From an uncultured Oscillospiraceae bacterium (GTDB lineage: Bacteria > Bacillota > Clostridia > Oscillospirales > Oscillospiraceae), in assembly GCA_934572465.1 (NCBI GenBank), contig CAKTLG010000002.1, forward strand, positions 43,119-107,118: a DNA stretch of 64,000 nt. The letters run 5' to 3'. Below, piece by piece: positions 27,715-36,000 of the stretch. The number at the start of each line of letters is the position of its first letter. The stretch's first letter is position 1. The notes under the pieces are model-generated. The model was not told the origin of the DNA. It ran no database searches and saw only the letters and a list, made by a program, of their open reading frames with translations. The position numbers and the translations under genes are program-made.

Positions 27715-28935
27715 CTATCGTAGTTTTCTGTAGCGCCGCAGCCCGTAGGCAAAGCCCAGCGCGGCGCACAGCCCCAGCGCGGCAAACGTCAGCGCGAGCG
27801 GTGTCTTCCTCGGCGCCTGCAGCACGAGCTGGCTGCTGCCCTCGCCCATCGGCGCGCCGGCGGCCGTGCCGGTATCCTCCGGCGTCTGCCGCTCCAGCAG
27901 CGACGCGGGGATGATGTAAACGCCCTGTGCGCGCTCCGCGCCGCCGCTGTCGGGCGCGGTCCCTTCGCCGAGGCTCTCTCCCCCGCCGCCGGAGCCGCCG
28001 CCCACGCGCACGAGCGTCGTCACGCTCGACGAGCCGAACGTTGCCGTCACCTCCGCCGTGCCGTCGCCGACCGGCGTCAGATTTCCGTTTTCGTCCACGC
28101 GCACCACGCGCTCGTCGCTCGACGACCAGACGATATGCCCTGCTACATAATCGTTGAGCAGCTCGTCCTCCGCCGAAACGCCGACGTGCAGCGCATGGTC
28201 GCTGCCGACCTTGAGTGCAAGCTCCGTCTCCTCGTTCGTCAGCACCGGCGTGCCGGAAAAGGTAACGAGGATCTTATAAACGTATTTCGCCGCCGAGCTC
28301 GTGCCCTTTTCCTCAGGGCTTGCCTGCCCGTAGAACAGGTGGAAGCGGCTGCCGGTCGAGTACAGGCTCGCATCGGCCAGCGCTTCAAACTCCACGCCCA
28401 CGGCGTCCCACTGGGTATAATCCTCCAGCGCGAGCATCGCCTCGACCTGCTGCGCGCCGATCCAGAGATCGTCGCCGCCGTCGGCGGCGTAAAGCGCGCC
28501 GGTCTCCTCGTTCGCGGCAAGGTAGGGGAAATAATAGCGCGGCGTATCGAAAAGCGAACGCTTCGTAAACGAGCGGTACGCGCCGTTTTTGTGATCCTTT
28601 GTAAAAAAGTCGATCGACGCGATGGAGTTGAGGTCGACGCCCGCGTGTTCCAAAAGGTCGCGGATGCAGAACCCGCGCCCCAGCGCCAGATACGTGCGCG
28701 AGCCGTTGTAGTACGAATAAACGACCTCGTGCGTATCGAGCGCGCCGCCGTACCAGTCGTCCAGCTCCGTCCAGTGATACGACGCCTTTTCGACGTACTG
28801 CTCCTCGCTCCAGCCGAAATAGCCGATGTAAACGCCGATCGTGTCCGTCACAGCGTCGGCCTGCGCGCCGACCGTCAGCATCGCGCACAGCGCCGCCAGC
28901 AGCAGCGCGCGCCGGATCATCCGTTTCAAGCGCAT
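27715..28935 (-). CDS. Membrane-anchored surface protein with Ig-like domain, uptake-operon component
   Basis: 406 aa. Signal peptide (about 26 residues), then an ectodomain of about 220 residues (YFGWSEEQYVEKASY, FCIRDLLEHAGVDLNSIASI, RYYFPYL). Next is a BIG2-type Ig-like domain (IVWSSSDERVVRVDENGNLT, about residues 245-320), a Gly/Ser linker, and a C-terminal membrane helix with a basic tail (FAALGLCAALGFAYGLRRYR). That topology places the ectodomain outside with the tail next to the ExbB/DUF2149 pair. The ATG at 28935 lies one base after the lipoprotein stop. The start fits the signal peptide; the frame's upstream 21 codons overlap the neighbour. The ligand is unknown. Confidence 0.82.
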   Translation of the reverse strand: MRLKRMIRRALLLAALCAMLTVGAQADAVTDTIGVYIGYFGWSEEQYVEKASYHWTELDDWYGGALDTHEVVYSYYNGSRTYLALGRGFCIRDLLEHAGVDLNSIASIDFFTKDHKNGAYRSFTKRSLFDTPRYYFPYLAANEETGALYAADGGDDLWIGAQQVEAMLALEDYTQWDAVGVEFEALADASLYSTGSRFHLFYGQASPEEKGTSSAAKYVYKILVTFSGTPVLTNEETELALKVGSDHALHVGVSAEDELLNDYVAGHIVWSSSDERVVRVDENGNLTPVGDGTAEVTATFGSSSVTTLVRVGGGSGGGGESLGEGTAPDSGGAERAQGVYIIPASLLERQTPEDTGTAAGAPMGEGSSQLVLQAPRKTPLALTFAALGLCAALGFAYGLRRYRKLR

Positions 28936-28936
28936 A

Positions 28937-30016
28937 TCACCGATCCCTGAGCGTGGAGTTTGCCAGCATTCCGGCCGCCTCCTCATCGGAAAGCTCATAG
29001 CCCCACAAGAGCCGGAAGCCCTCCTGCGCCTTTTCCGTCATGTCATAGTCGTAATACTGCGGATAGAGAAGGTCCCCGAGCCACCAGACGCCCAGCAGCA
29101 CATTGATCGACGGCGGATTCGACAGCCAGTTGTACGGCATACCGGGGATCTCGTAATAGCGCCCGCTCCCAATGGCGGAAAGCTGCGCCCACGCGGGATC
29201 GTCCGCCGCCTGCGCATAGATGCTGCCGGTCGTGAAGAGGATCACATCGGGATCAAAATTGTAAAGCTGCTCCAGATTGATGGTATTGCCGCCGCCGCGG
29301 TTCGACACCTCCGGCACGATGACGGCATTGTCCGCGCCGACAAGGGAAAGCACCTGCGCCTGCGTGGAGCCCTCGGCGTTCGTATCGAGACCCGAGACGC
29401 CGGAGGTGTACATCACGCGCACGCGTTCTTCAGCTGTGACCCTCGCGCTGTTTTCCGCCGCCATGGCGACGGTCTCCGCAGCGAAATCCGCCAGCTCGTT
29501 CCCGCGCGCCTCCTTGCCCGAGAGGATCGAGCCGAGCGTGCGGTACATCTGCTCCATGTGCACAACGTCCGCCTCAAGGAAGATGACAGGAATGCCGATC
29601 TGTCTTTGCAGCGCGTCAAGATCTGCGGCCATGTTCTCCTTCCGGTCGCCAAGGTCGATCACGGCCTGCGCGCCGCAGGAGAGCAGCGTTTCAAGGTTCA
29701 GCGTGCTCTTAGAGCCGTACATCTGCCCGGTCGTCGGGAGCTTCAGCAGATTTTCCGGCAGGTATTTGTACTGCGCGCTCGAGGGCGTCGCGTTGACCGA
29801 TACCATGTATTCCGGCGCGATCGTCGCAAGGATCATCGTCGCCACCGCGCCGCTGGGCGCGACGCGCGTCAGATCCTTCGGCAGCTGCACCGTGCGGCCG
29901 AGCGAATCGGTGAAGGCCACCGTCTCCTCCGCGCTCTGCGCGGCGTCTCCGCCGCAGCCAGCAAGCAGGCCCAGCAGCAGCGCGCAGACAAGAAGGAGGG
30001 AGAAAAAGCGTTTCAT
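28937..30016 (-). CDS. ABC transporter substrate-binding lipoprotein (BtuF/FepB-like)
   Basis: 359 aa. Lipoprotein signal with lipobox LLAGC (Cys about residue 22). It is a class III periplasmic-binding-protein fold as used for siderophores, heme or corrinoids: FTDSLGRTVQLPKDLTRVAP near the N-terminus, NLETLLSCGAQAVIDLG, and YNFDPDVILFTTG in the second lobe. The partners are the divergent FecCD permease and ATPase. It is the first gene of the six-gene uptake operon behind a TTGACA/TACACT promoter with an 18-bp palindromic operator. No cobalamin riboswitch fits in the 36-base leader. Metal chelate, heme or corrinoid cannot be decided. Confidence 0.9.
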   Translation of the reverse strand: MKRFFSLLLVCALLLGLLAGCGGDAAQSAEETVAFTDSLGRTVQLPKDLTRVAPSGAVATMILATIAPEYMVSVNATPSSAQYKYLPENLLKLPTTGQMYGSKSTLNLETLLSCGAQAVIDLGDRKENMAADLDALQRQIGIPVIFLEADVVHMEQMYRTLGSILSGKEARGNELADFAAETVAMAAENSARVTAEERVRVMYTSGVSGLDTNAEGSTQAQVLSLVGADNAVIVPEVSNRGGGNTINLEQLYNFDPDVILFTTGSIYAQAADDPAWAQLSAIGSGRYYEIPGMPYNWLSNPPSINVLLGVWWLGDLLYPQYYDYDMTEKAQEGFRLLWGYELSDEEAAGMLANSTLRDR

Positions 30017-30034
30017 GTCGTCCTCTCTTTTCGT

Positions 30035-30052
30035 TATTCTGAATTGAGAATA
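30035..30052. promoter_or_regulatory. Palindromic operator of the uptake operon
   Basis: TATTCT-GAATTG-AGAATA: perfect 6-bp arms with a near-symmetric centre. It starts at the downstream edge of the minus-strand -10 (30052-30057), where a bound repressor would block transcription. Metal-dependent repressors (Fur or DtxR types) are candidates by context only. Confidence 0.6.
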
Positions 30053-30080
30053 GTGTACCGCAGCGCCCACGCGATGTCAA
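30052..30080 (-). promoter_or_regulatory. Promoter of the lipoprotein-ExbB-SLH operon
   Basis: TTGACA (30075-30080), 17-base spacer, TACACT (30052-30057) on the minus strand. Confidence 0.8.
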
Positions 30081-30121
30081 GCGGACGGCGCGGCGATTTT
30101 CCCCGCTTTCCTGCTTTTTTC

Positions 30122-30150
30122 TTGACGCGGCGCGCATGGCGTGATACGCT
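30122..30150 (+). promoter_or_regulatory. Promoter of the FecCD-ATPase operon
   Basis: TTGACG (30122-30127), 17-base spacer, TACGCT (30145-30150). It is back-to-back with the minus promoter, with about 40 bp between the two -35 boxes. Confidence 0.7.
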
Positions 30151-30204
30151 TTTCTATCATCGTTATCCGCGCGGAAAGGAAACGCGCGGGGAAAGGAGCG
30201 GCTC

Positions 30205-31284
30205 ATGAACGGACAGACGCCCGCATCGCGCGGACGGCGGCGTCTTGCGCTGCTCGCCGCGGCGTTTATACTGGTCTTCCTCCTCTCCTTCGTCTTAGGG
30301 CGCTACTCCGTGAGCGTGGGGAAGACTGTATGCATCCTGCTGGACGGTCTTCTGCGCGGCATGGCGGCGTTTGTAAACCATTTTCCCTTTATAGAGGTTC
30401 ACTGGGGGCTGACGCCCTTCTGGACGGGCGCGGAGGCGGCGGTCGTGCTCAATGTGCGCCTGCCGCGCATCCTTGCCGCCGCGCTCATCGGCGCGGCGCT
30501 CAGCGTCGCGGGCGTTTCGTATCAGGGCATGTTCCGCAACCCCATGGTCTCGCCGGATCTTCTCGGCGCGTCCACGGGCGCAGGCTTCGGCGCGGCGCTG
30601 GCGCTGCTGCTGTCGATGAATTACTTTGCCGTAACGTGCAGCGCCTTTTTCTTCGGCCTTGCGGCGGTGCTGCTGGCCTATCTTATCAGCCGCCGCAGCC
30701 GCATGGACACAACGCTTTCGATGGTGCTCGCGGGCATGATGATCTCCTCGCTCTTTACCTCCGGCACGTCGCTCATCAAGCTTCTGGCCGATACCGAGAG
30801 CCAGCTCCCCGCCATCACCTACTGGCTGATGGGCTCGCTGACGAGCGTGCGCGGGCGCGACGTGCGCTTCGCCGCGCTGCCGATCCTGCTGGGGCTCATC
30901 CCGCTGCTGCTGCTCCGCTGGCGCATCAACCTGCTCACGCTCAGCGAGGCCGAGGCGCGCAGCATGGGCGTCGACACGCGGCGGCTGCGCCGCGTCGTCA
31001 TCCTCTGCGCCACGCTGATGACGGCGGCGAGCGTCTCCATCAGCGGCATGATCGGCTGGGTGGGGCTTGTGATCCCGCACTTCTGCCGCATCCTTTTCGG
31101 CTATGACTATCGCCGGCTCCTGCCCGCCTCGGCGCTGCTCGGCGGCGCGTTTCTGATGCTGGTGGACGATCTGGCGCGCACGATGGCAACGAGCGAGATC
31201 CCGCTCGGCATCCTCACGAGCTTTGTCGGCGCGCCGGTATTTCTGTATCTTATTCTGTCTGGAGGGGACGACCATGGCGATTGA
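30205..31284 (+). CDS. FecCD-family ABC transporter permease
   Basis: 359 aa, about nine to ten membrane segments. Family motifs are VRLPRILAAALIGAALSVAG near residue 90, YQGMFRNPMVSPDLLGASTG, and the ATPase-contact region GWVGLVIPHFCRILFG near residue 285. Homologues import iron-siderophore, heme or cobalamin complexes. The start has GAAAGGAG at the right distance. It overlaps the downstream ATPase gene by 11 bases and is divergent from its binding protein. Confidence 0.93.
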   Translation: MNGQTPASRGRRRLALLAAAFILVFLLSFVLGRYSVSVGKTVCILLDGLLRGMAAFVNHFPFIEVHWGLTPFWTGAEAAVVLNVRLPRILAAALIGAALSVAGVSYQGMFRNPMVSPDLLGASTGAGFGAALALLLSMNYFAVTCSAFFFGLAAVLLAYLISRRSRMDTTLSMVLAGMMISSLFTSGTSLIKLLADTESQLPAITYWLMGSLTSVRGRDVRFAALPILLGLIPLLLLRWRINLLTLSEAEARSMGVDTRRLRRVVILCATLMTAASVSISGMIGWVGLVIPHFCRILFGYDYRRLLPASALLGGAFLMLVDDLARTMATSEIPLGILTSFVGAPVFLYLILSGGDDHGD

Positions 31285-32068
31285 AGCGCGCGGACTTTCC
31301 TTCTCCTATGGCGGCGCGCCGGTGCTGCGAAGCGTCAGCTTTGCCGCGCGGGACGGCGAGGTGATCGCGCTGCTGGGGCCGAACGGCGTCGGGAAATCGA
31401 CGCTGCTGCGCTGCCTTCTGGGCTTTCTGCGGCCGTCGGAGGGCGAGGTGCTGGTCAACGGCCGCAGCATTAGCGCCTATTCCCGCCGCGCGCTCGCGCG
31501 CGAGATCGCCTATATCCCGCAATCCTACTCCCCCACCTTCAACTACACCGTGCGCGACAGCGTGCTCATGGGCGTGACGGCCAAGCTCGGCATGCTCAAC
31601 TCTCCCGGAGAGGCCGAGCACGCGCAGGTGACGCGCACGCTCGAGGAACTCGGCATCGCACATCTTGCCGACCGCGGCAGCCGTCAGATCAGCGGCGGCG
31701 AGCGGCAGCTGATGCTGCTTGCCCGCGCGCTCGTGCAGGACGCGCGCGTGCTCATCATGGACGAGCCGACGGCGAATCTGGACTATGGCAACAGCTTCCG
31801 CGTGATGGAGCGCATCGAGCAGCTCGGCAAAAGCGGCTACACGGTCATCTTCTCCACGCACGAGCCGAACCACGCCTTCCGCTACGCGACGCGCGCGCTT
31901 GCGATGAAGGATGGCGCGCTGCTCGGCGACGGAGCGCCGTCCGATGTGCTGCGCGAGGAGCTGCTCTCCGCGCTCTACGGCGTGGAGGTCGCCGTCCGGC
32001 ACGTGTCAGTCGGCGCGCAGGATTTTGCCGTCTCCGTTCCCTGCCGCAGCATTTCCCCGGAAATATGA
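31274..32068 (+). CDS. ABC transporter ATP-binding protein (FecE/BtuD-like)
   Basis: 264 aa. Walker A GPNGVGKST (residues 36-44), Q-loop IPQSYSP, signature SGGERQLMLLARAL, Walker B VLIMDEPTANLD, and H-loop STHEPNH. It provides energy for the FecCD permease. The ATG at 31274 is led by GGAGGGG; the frame's 17 extra upstream codons lie inside the permease gene. The transcript ends at a strong hairpin. Confidence 0.94.
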   Translation: MAIEARGLSFSYGGAPVLRSVSFAARDGEVIALLGPNGVGKSTLLRCLLGFLRPSEGEVLVNGRSISAYSRRALAREIAYIPQSYSPTFNYTVRDSVLMGVTAKLGMLNSPGEAEHAQVTRTLEELGIAHLADRGSRQISGGERQLMLLARALVQDARVLIMDEPTANLDYGNSFRVMERIEQLGKSGYTVIFSTHEPNHAFRYATRALAMKDGALLGDGAPSDVLREELLSALYGVEVAVRHVSVGAQDFAVSVPCRSISPEI

Positions 32069-32104
32069 AAAGGCTTCCCCGCACCGGCGGGGAAGCCTTT
32101 TTTC
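32068..32104 (+). terminator. Bidirectional terminator
   Basis: Stem AGGCTTCCCCGC with its complement, followed by six T. It ends the FecCD-ATPase operon. Its A-rich 5' side gives a T tail on the minus strand too, so it also serves the SLH gene ending at 32126. Confidence 0.88.
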
Positions 32105-32125
32105 AACATCTGCCGCGCTGCGGCG

Positions 32126-33052
32126 TCACTTGCCGAGATAGCGGAACAGGAACGTTACGATCTGGCCGCGCGTGCAAGGCGCGTCGGGCGCAAAGCTCGT
32201 CTCGCTCACGCCGGTGGTGATGCCGTTTTCCACGGCCCAGCGCACCGCGGCTTCATAGTAGCTGCCTGCCGGAACATCCGTAAACGGCATCGCGCCCGCC
32301 TTCGGCGTGGGACTGCCTGCCGCACGGTAGAGCATCGTCACGAACTGCGCGCGGGTACAGGCGGCATCGGGGCCAAAGCGATCCGCCGTCAGGCCGCTCG
32401 TGACGCCATGCTCCACAGCCCAGCGCACCGCGTCCGCATAGTAGGCGCCTGCCGGAACGTCCGTAAAGCGCACAACATCGCCGTCCGGCAAGGGGCTTCC
32501 CATCGCCCGATGCAGGAATGTGATGAGCTGACCGCGCGTACAGGGCGCGTCAGGCGCGAAGCTCGTCTCGCTCACGCCGCTCGTGATCTCCTTCTCCACC
32601 GCCCAGCGCACGGCGTCGTAGTAATACTGGCCCTTTGCAACGTCCGTAAAGGGGAGCTTTTCGGTCTCCGGCTCCTGTTCCCCCTGCTTTTGCGCCGGCA
32701 CAGCCGGCTCCGCGGGGATAACCGGAGACGAGCCGGTATTCCTGATGATATAGACGCCGCTCATGGTCACCGTGAAGCGGATCTCGCCGTTCTCGATCGT
32801 GCAGGGAATCTGCTTCCCGTCGGGGTCCGTCACCGCGGCGCTGGCATAGCTGCACGGAATGGCGAGCGTCGGCTTTTTTTCAGCAAGGATACGGTCGTTC
32901 GCGTCGGTCCTGTACAGCTCGACGGTGATGGTGCCGCCGCGCTCCGTAACGGTGAGGCGCGGGTCAAACGCATCGTCCCCGTCGGCCAGCGCCGCTGTGC
33001 TCAGGCCGAGCATCAGCGCAAGCGCAAGGATAATGGATAGTAATTTCTTCAT
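32126..33052 (-). CDS. SLH-domain protein (small surface anchor)
   Basis: 308 aa. Signal peptide (about 23 residues), a compact N-terminal beta domain of about 80 residues, a Pro/Glu-rich linker, then three very similar SLH domains (about 137-190, 195-248 and 253-308), each with 'F-T-D-V-x-x-G-x-Y-Y-x-A-V-R-W-A-V-E'. The SLH copies are almost identical to each other, suggesting recent duplication. It lies 12 bases after the 1,245-aa secreted protein, with AAGGAG. It may tether that partner, which has no anchor of its own (inference). Confidence 0.9.
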   Translation of the reverse strand: MKKLLSIILALALMLGLSTAALADGDDAFDPRLTVTERGGTITVELYRTDANDRILAEKKPTLAIPCSYASAAVTDPDGKQIPCTIENGEIRFTVTMSGVYIIRNTGSSPVIPAEPAVPAQKQGEQEPETEKLPFTDVAKGQYYYDAVRWAVEKEITSGVSETSFAPDAPCTRGQLITFLHRAMGSPLPDGDVVRFTDVPAGAYYADAVRWAVEHGVTSGLTADRFGPDAACTRAQFVTMLYRAAGSPTPKAGAMPFTDVPAGSYYEAAVRWAVENGITTGVSETSFAPDAPCTRGQIVTFLFRYLGK

Positions 33053-33064
33053 CTGCCGTCTCCT

Positions 33065-36000
33065 TTAGTTGTCCTCGTCAACGTTGAAGTAGAAGGTCCC
33101 CTCGCTCTCTCCCGTATCGCCGTCGTAGGAGCTGAAGCGCAGACCGTCCAACTCGTCCTCGCCGATCGTCTTTCCGCGCAGCACATTGGAGGGATACCAT
33201 TTCCGGTCGTGCCACCACGGCGGGCAATATCCGCCGTTCCGGTTGGGATAGAAGAACGTATCGCAGTCCTGCGTTCTGGCAAGCGGATATGCCTGCGTCT
33301 GCGACCACCCGTCGAACCACGGCAGGAACGCGGCGTATTTGGGCTGCCCGCCGCGATCGACACTGTTGTAGTTCCCCCTGTTGCGGAATTCGGGGGCGTT
33401 GTTCCGTGCACGGATCAGCCCGTCGTCATCGCTGTAGTTGAGGCGCAGGACGCTGCCGTCCCGCTCTTCGCTGATATCCTCCCACAGCACCGGCTCCCAG
33501 TCCCCGTGATAGAAGAAGTTCTGCGACAGCCACAGCACCTTGCCGGAGTTATTCACCACGTCGCGGCCGTTATTGACAAAGCGGATGCGGCTCGTTTCCA
33601 GCACATAGGCGCCGGGCGCGCGGTCGATCTGAATGGCGGTGCCGTTGCCGACGAACCAGTTGTTGTCCATCCCGAGATTTCCGCCCATCGTGGTGTCGAG
33701 ATGCAGGGCAATGTTGTTGTTCCGGAACACCGAGCACCAGCCGCCCCACGCGGGCCAGCCTTTCTCCTCGCTGTGCAGCGCGCAGAAATAGTCTTCAAAG
33801 ATGCAGCCGTTGTAAATGCCCTGTCCGCGTCCGTAGACCGCGTAGTTGGGCACACGGCCCGCAAGATACTCTGTCTCGCGGCCGCCGCCGATGAAGTGGA
33901 GGCTCTCCAGATTGCAGGTGGAGTTGTCATTTTCGATGCCGCCGCGGATCGTAGTGGCGATCACGGGGATCCCGTTTTCCTGGCTGTGGCGCGCACCGCG
34001 CAGCATCACGCCGCACGGCGACTGCGGGATCCGGAGCTGGCCCTCGATCTCGCCCTCGGGAAGCTGGAGGACGATGAACTCAAGATAAAGCTCCTCCTCG
34101 ACCAGTCTGCTGAGCTCAGGGCTTTCCAGCTTCTTTTCGCCGGCACTGATCGCACTTGCGATCTCGCGGTTGATCGTATCCACGTTGAGGCTGCTCAGCG
34201 GCACGTAGGTATAGTGCGTGGCCTCATACGCCGCCGCGCTCCGGTTCACAGTCACTTTACCGTTGTTCGGCGCGGTCATGCGCGCCTCGTAGATCCAGCT
34301 GCCGACGGAGTTCTCCGTGACAATATGCTTCTCCCACTCTGCAGTTACCATTTTTTCCGTTCTGGGATCAAGACTGCTCAGCTTCACAGGGATCCTTGCC
34401 GGATAGCAGAAACAGCCGCGATCCGTCGGGCAGATGGCCAGCTCGAACGTATAGCCCTCGTTCTCCATGGCTACACGGACATCGTCGCGCAGCTGATAGC
34501 TCGCATTGTCCGAGTTGGGTCTGCCGCTGATGAGCTGGAACACGCGCGCGCCGAAGAACATGTCGTGGTAGGAGCCGTCCTCCTCTATCACGCCCCTGCT
34601 GCACCGTCCATAGGGGATGACCTTGCCGAGATCGCTGTTGTATTCGGCGGCGGCAAGATAATAGGTCTCGCCGTGCCAGACGATGGGCGTCACGACATTC
34701 CGACTGATTGCGTCGTACTGCTCCGTGTTGAGTCCGACGCGCGCCGGATCATTGTCCGCGATCCTGTCTCCGTGCAGCGGGACGCAGTGGAGCCGCACAT
34801 AGCTCCTGCCCTCATAGGCGATCCATCCCTCGCCGCCGTCCGGATCGATCGTCAGCGTCCAGAACAAGTCGCCGCTGTACGCTATCTCCTTCACAACCTC
34901 ACCGTCGCAGGTCAGCTTTTCGCCATCCTCTCCGCTGAGCCAGCGATTGCCGAAGCGAAGCTCCGCATAGCGCACCGTGCCGCTCGCGACCGTTTGCTCC
35001 GCGGCAAAGGGCATACGGTCGCAGCGCAGTAAAAGCGCCGCCCCCGTAAGGCGCAGCCCCACGCGCTGGGAGATCGCCCCGCCGCCGTTTTTCGGCTCGG
35101 CCTTCGCCAGAAGATCCCAATCGCCGAAATTCTCGGCGGTAAAGCGGTAGTGCGTCCTGCCCGTGTATTCGTCCCGTTCCACGAGCGGATAGTACGTGCA
35201 GTTCGCCGTGGGACGCAGCGCAAGCGAGAAGTCGTACTCCTTCTCCATCTCCGCAAGAACTTCCTTACTCACAGGCTCATAGCTGCGCACATCCTGATCG
35301 TCCCCGCCGGTAAGCGTAAAGACCTGCGCGCTGAGCAGACAGCCCATATCCTCCCCTTCGTCAAGGCAGCATTCCCACGCGGGGGCAATCAGCTCCTCCT
35401 GCCAGCCTTCATCGTCTTGCCAGAGACTGCTGACGCCGAGGTAATACTCCCCGCCGCGCCACGTAAACTTCTGCGCGAGCGGCAGCTTTTCATAATCGAT
35501 CGTTTCGACTCTGTCCCCGTCCTCTACGCGCGTGGAGACAAACCCAATGGCGATGCGGCTCTCATCGGCTCCTTCGCCGTAAGCGATCCAGCCCTCGGTC
35601 GTTCCGTCCTCCGGCTCAGCGACCGTGATGCGCCAGAGCGTGATGGTATTGCCCTGATAGTCCTTCCTTGAAAACAGCGTCAGGCCGGTAATGATCGTTC
35701 CATCCCAGCGCAGCCTGCCCGCATCGCTCTCGCCGATCAGGGGCCAGCCATCATTCGTCGCCAGCATCAATGCTGCCTCATAGACGCCCTTTGCAAAGCG
35801 CGGCGCGTCCGTCTCATCGCCCGCAAAGAAGTTCCTACCATTGTATTGCAGGATCAGCGTACCCGTCTGCGGATGCGGCCGGCCGCCGCCGTCGTTGTAG
35901 TCAAGGCGGCAGTACTGCTCACAGATCACGTTTCCATTCTCATCCCTGAGCGCCGCCTTCACGATCCACAGTCCAAGCGTCTGTCTGGTAAAGAGATAGC

